From Hericium rajendrae (Eukaryota > Basidiomycota > Agaricomycetes > Russulales > Hericiaceae): 64,000 nt of DNA. The stretch's first letter is position 1. Each line of letters opens with the position of its first letter. The stretch lies in assembly GCA_033439255.1 (NCBI GenBank), contig CM065890.1, positions 930,001-994,000 of the forward strand, written 5' to 3'. This document shows, piece by piece, positions 34,951-43,599 of this stretch. A program made the translations under genes and the position numbers. The notes under the pieces were generated by a model. That model saw only the letters and a list, made by a program, of their open reading frames with translations. It had not been told where the DNA came from and ran no database searches.

Positions 34951-35069
34951 TAGCCGAGAGCGACGAGCGCGCCCCGGCGGTAACGAGCAGTAGCGACGAC
35001 GGCCGAGATCCTTACGATCTCGGCCGATATGTTTTTTTCTGGAATATCATATGTTTTCGCGGCACCTCC

Positions 35070-35166
35070 CGGTGCTGCTTTGTGAGCGTGAATTATAATA
35101 TGTCCAGCAACTGGCTAGTTGGCCAGTTGCTGGAGTTATTGCAATGTGCCTCCGGCAATTTGCTGG
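35070..35166. repeat. Right inverted repeat of I1
   Basis: Includes a perfect inverted repeat CCAGCAACTGGC / GCCAGTTGCTGG (35104-35133, 6-base spacer) and ends CCGGCAATTTGCTGG. Confidence 0.65.
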
Positions 35167-35204
35167 ACAGAATGTTTTTTCGTGACTGGGACGCCTCCTC
35201 CTAC

Positions 35205-36057
35205 GGACTGGCGTACCTACCCCGCCATCCGCGAGCCCGAGGACCACATCGCCGTCATCTGGCGCGTGCAAGCCGACGTCCTTGAATGGCGCGGCTATGT
35301 CTTTTGGCTGTTGTCCCACGTCGGCGACGACTGGCGACGCATTATCTTGCCCGATCCCGCCTGACGCACCGCCGTCGAAAGCTGGGGGTTTCCCTTCGCT
35401 GACACCGTCGGTACGCTGCTCGATCTCGCCGTCCCCGCGTGCGACCTCCCGTCCGTGGAAGTCCTGCTCAGCCACGACGTCCCGGTCCGCTACTTCTGGG
35501 CGCACCGCTTCGACAACGGCGGTTTCGACCATGTTGCCCTCCTTCACCCCGCTCGGCGTGCCACCCGGGATTGGCACGACAACCTCGTGGCTCAACTGGC
35601 CCGCAACCGCACCCAGCGACGGCACGACAAATCAGTTCAACGCCATGAGACTCGCGCGACCGACGTTCGTCCCGCCCCGGGCCCTTCAAGCCCCGGGCCG
35701 TACGCGTACAAGTACCGCGCGCGCGCCAACGAGGATGACCCTACCGAAAAAGTGGTCGGCCACCGGCAGCTGGCGTACCACAAACGGACATTCCGACTTC
35801 GGCTCGGCTGGCCCTCCGCCTCCTTCGCCACATTCTTCACGGATGATATCCTGGACAGTGACGAGGACGATTGGGAGGAGGCGCGCGTGCAGGGCCCTCA
35901 CGTCGATAACCTCGTGAGCCCGGCCCGCTCGCCCGCCGCCTCCCCGTCCGCCCCTATGGACGTCGACCCCGCCAGCCCGCCTCGTCGGGCGCCCACCCCC
36001 GACCCTTCCCTTCCTCCGACGGTGAAGGGCAAGGGCAAGGCGCCTGCGGCGCCTCCT
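35205..36057 (+). CDS. Outer element ORF3, segment b
   Basis: Continues ORF3 in frame 1 (DWRTYPAIREPEDHIAVIW, then VLEWRGYVFWLLSHVGDDW). An in-frame TGA at 35362-35364 interrupts an otherwise open frame that goes on with RTAVESWGFPFADTVG, VEVLLSHDVPVRYFW and an acidic/basic low-complexity tail (VKGKGKAPAAPP). A CGA to TGA transition would explain the stop. Segment b ends where insertion I2 enters. Confidence 0.65.
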
Positions 36058-36074
36058 CGCCATCTGAAAAATGT

Positions 36075-36320
36075 ACCAGTGCTATGTTGCTCTAGATGGC
36101 TTATATAGATCTCATAGGTCCATAGCAATCCCCTTTTATACATAGGGCCTCCATAGCTAAGAGCCAATCTATGATAAGCTATGTAGTCAAATAGGACAGC
36201 TATGCTCTACTATCATAGCTATGATAGCTATCACAGCATAAGGCATAGCTATGATAGCTATACAAGCTATGTCAGTTATATCTTGTATGCTTATTATGAT
36301 ATCATATCTAGCCAATTAGA
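36075..36320. repeat. Left palindromic arm of I2
   Basis: Dense self-complementary motifs: ATCATAGCTATGATAGCTAT, GGCATAGCTATGATAGCTAT and CAAGCTATG. Single strands could fold into many small hairpins. Confidence 0.75.
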
Positions 36321-37311
36321 ATTGCTATCTAGCCTATATTATCTCTGCTTTATATATGACTTAGGCCTACTATAAATATTTGATAGAAATTTAAAACTTT
36401 CATAGCCTCAATGGGCTAATTATAGATCAAATAATCAAAACATCGGAAATTCAAAAACAATATATTTTTAATCTTATATAAATACAGATGCTATATTAAA
36501 CTATTGAGATATATATACAATGTTACATCATCTAAGATATAAACCTAAGTCAAGCTAACTTACTAAACAAAACATAGAGCTTACCAAGCATGAGAAAGTC
36601 GAAAAATAGTCTAACAAAGATGCCACATCATCAGCATAAGTTACAACAAACATAAGAGAAGACTTACCCTAAAAAGATAAAAAGCGAAAATATCAAGTCT
36701 ACAAAATCAATACATCAATACATTAATACTAATGAACAATAGATAGATACTTACCGAAGACAAAAAAGTTTAAGAGAAAGGACGGGAAGAGGAAGAAGAA
36801 CGGACGAGAGGAGATGGTAGTGGTTGAGAGACAAGAGAGAAAGCGCGTCGTGCGAGGGTTATAAATCCGAGTCCGGGTTTGTCCGGCGGAGCCCGAAATG
36901 TGGCTGCCGGATGCCGCGGCCAAGGCTAGCCATTAGATCTCACTAAGTTGGCTTGATTGCTCAAGGGAGTAGAGTCGAGTAGATACATTTGTGTATCATC
37001 CATTGTGCTTAAACAAATAAATTATGCCTTGTGTGTTTTTTTTGGAATTCAGACGGTTTTATTTGATTTGTTGCAATCGAAAACGCCAAACGTGCGAGTC
37101 GAGTGCTCGGTGGCTGCACTTGACGCGCGACTCTGCGTTTCTTCGCAGTCACCTCTCCCTCCTCCTCTCACTTCCCCTCCCCTCCCCTCCTCTCCGTTGT
37201 TATCTCCTTCATCACGCAGCGCACGTCGTCATCCGACGCTCGGGAGGGCCAGTAGGGTTGAGGGCCTCAGGTAAGTACAGTATTGTTTCTTTTTTTTGTC
37301 TCCGTGCTAAT

Positions 37312-37351
37312 AATACGAGTATCGTTCGTGCGAACGAACGATACTCGTATT
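37312..37351. repeat. Perfect 18-bp hairpin inside I2
   Basis: AATACGAGTATCGTTCGT (37312-37329), 4-base loop GCGA, then its exact reverse complement (37334-37351). Confidence 0.9.
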
Positions 37352-37445
37352 TCTTCTTGCCCTCGCCTTCGACACCCTGCGGCCACGCATACGAGCCCAC
37401 CCCGTACCACTCCCTCGACAGCACCGCCGACGACGCCGACGTCGA

Positions 37446-37469
37446 GTCTCGTTGCCGTGGCAACGAGAC
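37446..37469. repeat. Second hairpin inside I2
   Basis: GTCTCGTTGCC, two-base spacer GT, then the exact reverse complement GGCAACGAGAC. Confidence 0.85.
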
Positions 37470-38599
37470 ACGACTAAATGGTTGTACGACGTGCCCTGCC
37501 GCCGCCCTCTACCGCAATGCCCACGCGCAAACCCCCGCTCTCGGCTCCCCCCCCACTCGCTTTCGCCTCCACAGCCAGTCACGCCCGGAGACACGCGCAT
37601 GTGGCCCCGCCGACATGCGTGGGGTCGCGCTGGCAAGTGCGTGCACGGGCGCTGACGACCGCCAGCGCACCCGTGCACGCGCACGCTGCACGGGCAGCTG
37701 CGGACTGCGCGCGCGGGGCACGCACGCTGGCCGACGACCGCGCCAGCCCATGCACGCATGCACTGCCCCGCCAGCGCAGGCACGGCGCGGGCAGCCGTGC
37801 ACGGCCCCGACAGTGTGCAGGCTGTCACGCACGGCACGGCTCCACCCTCGCGCGGCCGCAGACGACCGCGCCAGCGTGTACGTGCACGTATGCACGCACG
37901 TCGAGCGCTGCGGCGCCCGGCCTTGCCAACGCGCGGGCGATCACCCGCGGCCGCGTCCTCGCCTTCTCGCGGCCGTTGACGACTGCGTCAGCGCAACTGC
38001 GGACTGTCACGCGCGGTCCGGCCCTGCGTATGGCCACACACGACCGCGCCAGCGCGCGTACGCACGCACGGCGAGGCAGAGCCGCGCACTGGCCTGCCAG
38101 CGCCACGCACGGGCCTGCCAGCACCACGCGCGGCCTCGTCTGCCAACGCGGGGCTATGCAGGCCGGTGACTGCGTGCAGGGCTGCTCACGACCGTGCCAG
38201 CGCACACGCGCACGGTCCCCGTCTGCTCGCGCGGGGCTACGCAGGCCGGCCGATGACCGCGCCAGCCCATCGCGTGCGGGCAGTCGCTTCTGCGTGCGCG
38301 AGGCTATGCATGCACGGCGGCTGCGCACGCCGATAAGGGCGCCCGCGCGCACGGGCAGCCGCGTCTGCACGCGCGAGGCCGCGCACACCGGACAATTGCG
38401 CCCGCGCCCGCATGCGTGCACACGCTGCATGAACAGCTGCGACGACGGGCGTTACGTGTGCGCCATTGGGCATGTGTGAGGTCCATCCAGAGTAATTAAT
38501 TCCTTCTGTAATGTAGCAGCCAATTTGTAGTATTAGTGACATTTTTATTTAATAATTTCGACTTCACACCTTTGATACCTATCTGGCTAAGCATAGTCA

Positions 38600-38812
38600 G
38601 CATAGCATTGATAGGAGCCATAGCTCCCCTCAGCAAGTATGATAGCTCTATGTATTTGACAGTACTAGCTATGTAGGCTATGTATTTTACACTGTCTGCT
38701 ATGAAGGCTATGATAACTCTCATAGCTCTACATAGCTTGGCAAGTCAGAGCCATAGACTCCATAGCTTACCTATAGGATTCATAGCTTGACCTTTTGCTA
38801 TATAAAATTTAG
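38600..38812. repeat. Right palindromic arm of I2
   Basis: Repeats of CATAGCT, AGCTATG and GGCTATG in both orientations, mirroring the left arm in composition but not base for base. Confidence 0.7.
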
Positions 38813-38829
38813 ATTTTTCAGATGGCGCT

Positions 38830-39645
38830 GCCTCCCCTGACCGCGACGACGAGGTGAGCCTGGGCAGCGACTTGTCCGACGAATGGGACCCGCCTCTCGC
38901 TCACGCAATCGCCGCCTCTCGCGTCCGGCCTGCCACGCCTGATGGAGCCGGCCCCAGCACTCTCCCCACGTCATCGGCCGCTTTCGCTCCGCCGCCACCC
39001 CGGCCCACGTTTTCGCCGCCGCGCCCCGCCGTGTCCCGTCCCCGTAGCGACTCCGCCGCGCACGTCAAGCGTCCTCAGCGGCGGCCGAGCCCTGTCCACG
39101 ACCGCTCCTCCGTGCCCCGCTCCCGTAGCTCACGAGGTCGCTTCGTTCCGGGCTCGTCGCTGGCTGACCGTATCACCTCGCCCACCCTCGCGCAGCGTTT
39201 GGACCCTGCCCTCGTGCCCCGCGATGTCGCGCCCCGCGGCGACTCTGCCACGCCAGTGCTACTGCAGCGCCTGTCGGATGCCTCCGATCCTCCGCCGCGC
39301 CTCCTCCTGCGTATGCGTTCCTCCGCCGTTCCCGCCGCGCCACCTGCTTCTCCCGCCCCCTCCCCTGCGCTCGTCGTCCCGCCACCGGCTCCGCCCGCCC
39401 CGGTCGTTCCGCCGCCTGCTCCACCCGTTCCGGTTGTCGCGCCGCTTGTTGTCCCGCCGCCCGCTTCCGTCCCCTCGTCCACGGCCGCGGCCCCGCCGCC
39501 TCTGCCTTCGCGTCTGGAGCCCATTCATCCTGCGGTCCCCGTCGCGCTCGGCGTCGACGTCGCCGCCATGCCGCTTGTCGTGCCTCCGGTCCCCGCTTCT
39601 GCTGCGCGCGGCACTCTCTATTTTTCCGCGCGCTCCGTCTTGCAC
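38830..39645 (+). CDS. Outer element ORF3, segment c
   Basis: Same frame as segment b. Opens with an acidic piece (SPDRDDEVSLGSDLSDEWDP), then a long Pro/Ala/Val/Arg-rich linker (VVPPPAPPAPVVPPPAPP type repeats). It is cut by the inner element's 5' LTR after TTGCAC. Likely a disordered linker between the two halves of ORF3. Confidence 0.6.
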
Positions 39646-40664
39646 TGATGCGCCCTTTAGCGCGCCTTGCAACGGCATTGCCCACTCCCCGCCTCCTCGC
39701 CCGTCCCGCTTCACTTCACCTCAGCCGCACCAAGTCCGCCCACCGCGACGTCGCTCCCCGCACAGGACAAGCGCCCCCACGGGTTCGGGACCGACCGGGT
39801 CGGACTAAAGCCGGTGTCCTGTGGTCCGATGCACCGAACGGGCCGGAGATCAACCGGCCGGACGAGTCAGCGGCACAGGAACAGAAGTGCGCCCAGCGAA
39901 CCAGCCGGCTCAATCAACGCGCCCTCGAACGCCCACACGCCCCCGGATCACGGGCGGCGCCCGCGACAGTGCGCTACTGACGTCATCCCAGCCATTCCAG
40001 CTCGACGCGCCCGCCGTTCCCGATGCACGCCCGGGCGACGTTGTAAGGCGGCACCTTTGATTCGTCCGTACCACGCGCACGCCCTCTGCCCTGCACGGGC
40101 CGAGCCGCAACGACTCCACTCGCCAAGGGACCCGGAGCAGGCAGGATCAGGAAGGAATTGGAGATTGGGTCGGTCAGCGGGAGGTTGTCGTAGGGAGTCG
40201 CGCCGGGCCGCCAGAGGCGGCCTTGCCCATTTGTACCGTAGCTACTGACTTAGAGAATCAGAACGGAATCGGCCTTTTTCCCCTCAGGGCTCAGATCTCA
40301 CAAAGCCCGCCGTTTGACGTTCTCACCCCAGCCTCTAAGCCCGTCTCAGACGTAGCTCTTCTCACTTCCTCGTGTCGCTCATCGTATTCGTCGTACTCGT
40401 CGCCGCGCCGTTATCTACAAGCCGTATCACCTAAGACCCGTGAGTCTTGCCGTATCGTCATCGTCCCTAACAGAGCCGCGTCGGAAGTCGCCCGCGCGCA
40501 GCAAGCTCGCCTCCCGCGGCCTTGCTCCCCTACCCGTAGTACGATCACCCGTCAGCTACACGTCTCGGCGCTCCCCTCTTGAGATACTTGGTCCCCTCGC
40601 ACCCCCCGGTACTCTGTTGGTTTTGGTTTTGGCTGCCGCCTCCATTCCCAGGGTCCACACATCA
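39646..40664 (+). repeat. 5' LTR of inner element
   Basis: 1019 bases, matching 50774-51792 without indels. Four transitions separate the copies, within the segments 39,829, 39,926, 40,023 and 40,398 or close by. Confidence 0.92.
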
Positions 40665-40668
40665 TTTT

Positions 40669-40685
40669 TGGAGCCCACCGCGAGG
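40669..40685 (+). other. Candidate primer-binding site of inner element
   Basis: TGGAGCCCACCGCGAGG starts with TGG four bases past the LTR, the same spacing as in the outer element. The cognate tRNA was not identified. Confidence 0.45.
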
Positions 40686-41092
40686 GTTCCATACTCAAAA
40701 TAGAGCCGCGTCGTACTAGGAGTAGCGCACGGTCGAATCCAGATCGTACCCTCGAACAAGAAGTCCGTGTTGCGACTCAGGACCCTCAGCAAGTTTCCCC
40801 CGACCTACCGTCACCTTTCCCACCAGTTCCAACTCCCACTAGTCCCCTTACTCCCATCGACGAGTTCGAAATTCCCGAGCTCGGGCGTTCCTTCATCGTT
40901 CCTACTCCACCCGTATCGCCGACCCCGGCGCCGCGACCCCTTGCCGGTCCCTCTGCTACCGCAGGTCCTAGGACAACGCCGCACCAGGCGACTTTGCCTG
41001 CTACCCCCCGTCCCCCTTCTGCTACTCAACAACACAGCCCGCTAGCCCCTGCACGTTTCCCCTTCCCCAGGCCACAAAGTATCCAACCAGTC

Positions 41093-43594
41093 ATGCCGCC
41101 CCCCTCCATGCCTATGCGCGGCGAGAGCGGTGCTCCCAAATTCGACACCAACTCCCCCCGCGAGCTGGGCCGTTACTTCCTCGATCTCGAATTTTGTTTT
41201 CAGCGTTCCTCTGTGGTAGATGACGCGGAGAAAAAGAGTCATGCGGTCCGTCTCCTTTCAGACGTTGACGCACAAGAGCTATGGCGGTCCGAGGCCAAGT
41301 ACGCCGCCGGCACTTGGGACGAATTCAAGAAAGCTATCCACGAACTCTACCCGGGCTCGGCTAAGGAGAATACCTTTTCGCGTCAAGATTTGGAGTCACT
41401 CGTGCACCGAACTGCCGAGTCCACCCTCAGTTCCGTCGGCGAACTTGGTGCGTTCTCGTGCGAGTTCACGGTCATCACGCGTTACCTGAAAGGCAAGAAC
41501 CGCATCTCCGATATCGAGGAACAACGCTGGTTTTTGGCGGCGCTCCCCGAACGTCTTCGCCTGCGGGTAGAGGACCGCCTTGCTCTTACCAAGCCTGATC
41601 ACCATCCCGACGATCCGCACCCGATCAACGACGTCTATAGGGCCGCAGAGTGGTGCATGTATGGCACTGCCATCACCCCCGACCCGTACCTGCGTGGACC
41701 GTCGTCAACTCAAGCCACCGCGTCGTCATCAACCGCCGATGCAGGCTCAGGAACGACTATCCAGATTAAGAGTGAGCAGTTAGCGTCACTAGCCGATATC
41801 CTCTTGAGGAGCGCGCAGCAGCCGTCGCGTCAACCGATGGTCTCCGGAGGTAATCAAGGCGCGCCAATGCGCGGGCGAATGGGGTCGGATCAGTGCAACT
41901 TCTGTGGGAACGTGGGGCATTTCGTGCGCGAATGCATGACAGCCCGGGAATACATGGCCGCGGGCAAGTGCAAGAAGGACGTCCAAGGCAAGATGGTCTT
42001 ACCCTCTGGGGCTTGGCTCCCGCAAGGACCCCCAGGCGCGACTATGGCCGAACGGATCGACGAATACCACCGTATGAACCCCAATCAGCGAGCCACGGGT
42101 CAGCTTATGATGGGTGTAGCCGGTACCCACCAGGCAAGTTCGCCGCGGGTGGGGCTCCCTCCCTACGGCTATCGCGTCGCGCCGGCATACGCTCAGACCG
42201 CCGCGTCCCCCTATACCCAGGTCCAGGCAGGGTTGTACCAGCTCACCACAGACGCGCGGATCGAGAGCCTGGAGGGCGAGCTACGGCGGTTATACCAGTT
42301 GAAGGACGCCTCGGTCGTGCCCCCACCCAATGCCGCGGCCAGCCGTGATAGAGCTAACCGGGCGTTGGAACGAGCTCGCAGGATGGAAGAGCCTGCCCGC
42401 CAATCAGCCCCTCCACGATTGCCCCGTGCGCCGCCGCGCCCGACCATCGAGGACGAACCAGAGCCGCCGCGGGCGTCCCTGCCCCCTCCGCAAGCTTCAC
42501 CGGCCCCAGGCCCGGAACGAGACGTCCCCCCCCACCTTCTATCTCAACCTGCGGTACGCGACGACCTCCGCGACCCTGATGGTCCTGTCCACCCCTTTGC
42601 CAGAGCCCGCGACGGTGCAAGGCCCGCGCAAGTCCCAGTGATCGAAGTAGTCGAAGAGACGGGCCCAACCCGCCGTGCGCAAGACTCAGTCGGGCAAGAC
42701 GTGCTGGACCGCGTGTTCGCGCGCGCCATGTCCCTCCCTATCGAGGTCACCCAGGGCGAGCTTTGGTCCCTGGCGCCTGCACTACGCGCGAAATACAAGG
42801 AGGCAGTCTCACGGCGTCACACGCGTCCGATGGCGGGACAGAACCTGTTGGAAGTCCTTAACGAGACTGACCTGCTCTCCGAGCTGCCGGGCGAAGATGC
42901 AGTCGAGGAGCTGGCCTCGCCAGCGCGTCAAGTAGAGCTCGCTGCAGGTATCCAGTTCGCGAGCGAGCCCGCCGAAGGCGACCGTGTGCAGCACCCGGCC
43001 TCGCCCCCTCATCCACGGGTATCTATCCTTTCGCACCAGTGCGCCGAGCCGCCGGACGGTGCTGTCGTCCTCCCGGATCCCTACGAGCAGTACCTCAAGC
43101 AACTCCGCCCGGACGAAAAGCCTAAGCCCCTGATCGTCTCGCGCGAGTCTGCGGCGCTGCGCTCTATTGCAGCACTCATAGATCATCAAGAACCGGTCGA
43201 GTGCATCTTGGACCCAGGTTCTCAGGTCATCTCCATGTCAGAGAGCGTTTGCTACACCTTAGGCCTGTCGTATGACCCCACGATTATCCTCACTATGCAA
43301 TCCGCCAACGGCGAACTTGATGACTCGCTGGGCCTGTGCCGAAACGTGCCTGCAGTCTTCGGCACATTGTTCTCTACCTCCAAATACACGTCCTCCGGTC
43401 GCCCGCCTACGATATCCTACTCGGACGCCCCTTCGATGTGCTTACCGAGTCCGTCGTGCGCAGCTACCGCAATGAAACACAGACCATCACCATCTTCGAC
43501 CCAAACACCGGCGAAGCAGCCACGATCCCCACCCACCCGCGCACTGACATTCAGTATACGCTCGCGGCAAAGGAGGATTTTCGCGCTTCGATGA
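41093..43594 (+). CDS. Inner element Gag with 5' part of protease
   Basis: The frame is open from about 40,686 without an ATG; 41093 is the first (MPPPSMPMRGESGAPKFD). The upstream Pro-rich stretch also looks translated. Capsid-like region: ELGRYFLDLEFCFQ to YRAAEWCMYGTA. Zinc knuckle CNFCGNVGHFVREC (CX2CX4HX4C). A coiled-coil/Pro-rich middle is followed by the protease start (ECILDPGSQVISMSESVC, with D-P-G in place of D-S/T-G). After about 43,365 this frame becomes nonsense to its stop at 43594; the true protease continues one frame back (43336-43599: VLYLQIHVLRSPAYDILLGR). That is a one-base loss, real or an assembly error. Confidence 0.85.
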   Translation: MPPPSMPMRGESGAPKFDTNSPRELGRYFLDLEFCFQRSSVVDDAEKKSHAVRLLSDVDAQELWRSEAKYAAGTWDEFKKAIHELYPGSAKENTFSRQDLESLVHRTAESTLSSVGELGAFSCEFTVITRYLKGKNRISDIEEQRWFLAALPERLRLRVEDRLALTKPDHHPDDPHPINDVYRAAEWCMYGTAITPDPYLRGPSSTQATASSSTADAGSGTTIQIKSEQLASLADILLRSAQQPSRQPMVSGGNQGAPMRGRMGSDQCNFCGNVGHFVRECMTAREYMAAGKCKKDVQGKMVLPSGAWLPQGPPGATMAERIDEYHRMNPNQRATGQLMMGVAGTHQASSPRVGLPPYGYRVAPAYAQTAASPYTQVQAGLYQLTTDARIESLEGELRRLYQLKDASVVPPPNAAASRDRANRALERARRMEEPARQSAPPRLPRAPPRPTIEDEPEPPRASLPPPQASPAPGPERDVPPHLLSQPAVRDDLRDPDGPVHPFARARDGARPAQVPVIEVVEETGPTRRAQDSVGQDVLDRVFARAMSLPIEVTQGELWSLAPALRAKYKEAVSRRHTRPMAGQNLLEVLNETDLLSELPGEDAVEELASPARQVELAAGIQFASEPAEGDRVQHPASPPHPRVSILSHQCAEPPDGAVVLPDPYEQYLKQLRPDEKPKPLIVSRESAALRSIAALIDHQEPVECILDPGSQVISMSESVCYTLGLSYDPTIILTMQSANGELDDSLGLCRNVPAVFGTLFSTSKYTSSGRPPTISYSDAPSMCLPSPSCAATAMKHRPSPSSTQTPAKQPRSPPTRALTFSIRSRQRRIFALR

Positions 43595-43599
43595 TTTGA
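43366..43599 (+). CDS. Inner element protease C-terminal part (shifted frame)
   Basis: Frame 1 carries the second half of the retropepsin fold (AYDILLGRPFDVLTESVV, then TITIFDPNTGEAATIP). It ends ATGATTTGA at 43591-43599, overlapping the pol frame. This overlap is where a -1 shift or reinitiation would lead into pol. Confidence 0.7.
   Translation: MVLYLQIHVLRSPAYDILLGRPFDVLTESVVRSYRNETQTITIFDPNTGEAATIPTHPRTDIQYTLAAKEDFRASMI

Larger units (their letters stand above)
31802..35197. mobile_element. Insertion I1: TIR-bearing non-coding element
   Basis: About 3.4 kb inside ORF3. A 7-bp direct repeat CTCCTAC (31795-31801 and 35198-35204) flanks it, and removing the element plus one repeat puts ORF3 back in frame. 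Inside the ends lie diverged inverted repeats of roughly 80-100 bp that contain the near-palindrome CCAGCAAATTGCTGG (31834-31848) and its partner at 35152-35166. The interior is a GC-rich, low-complexity core (31,920-32,990 and 33,920-34,990) around an AT-rich middle (33,010-33,900). Many long Ala/Arg/Pro ORFs occur on both strands, but none looks like a transposase, so I read it as non-autonomous. Confidence 0.65.
36058..38827. mobile_element. Insertion I2: palindrome-rich TIR element
   Basis: 2770 bases bounded by a perfect 15-bp inverted repeat, CGCCATCTGAAAAAT (36058-36072) and its complement (38813-38827). The dinucleotide CT flanks both ends, and removing the element with one CT restores the ORF3 frame, so a 2-bp duplication is plausible. 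The two arms (36,075-36,420 and 38,560-38,810) are AT-rich and crowded with overlapping palindromes built on CATAGCTATG and ATAGCTAT. The core (37,480-38,460) is very GC-rich. No transposase ORF is recognisable. Family unknown to me. Confidence 0.7.

Noticed and set aside
37024-38479. ORFs of 333-381 codons in the GC core of I2
   Set aside because: Compositional, overlapping in several frames and both strands, with no recognisable domain.
39075-39714. Gly/Ala/Arg-rich minus-strand ORFs opposite ORF3 segment c
   Set aside because: Mirror of the Pro/Ala repeat on the coding strand.
43591-43599. ATGATTTGA as a proven programmed frameshift or reinitiation site for pol
   Set aside because: The overlap is real, but this copy also has a protease frame break, so the mechanism cannot be judged from one copy.
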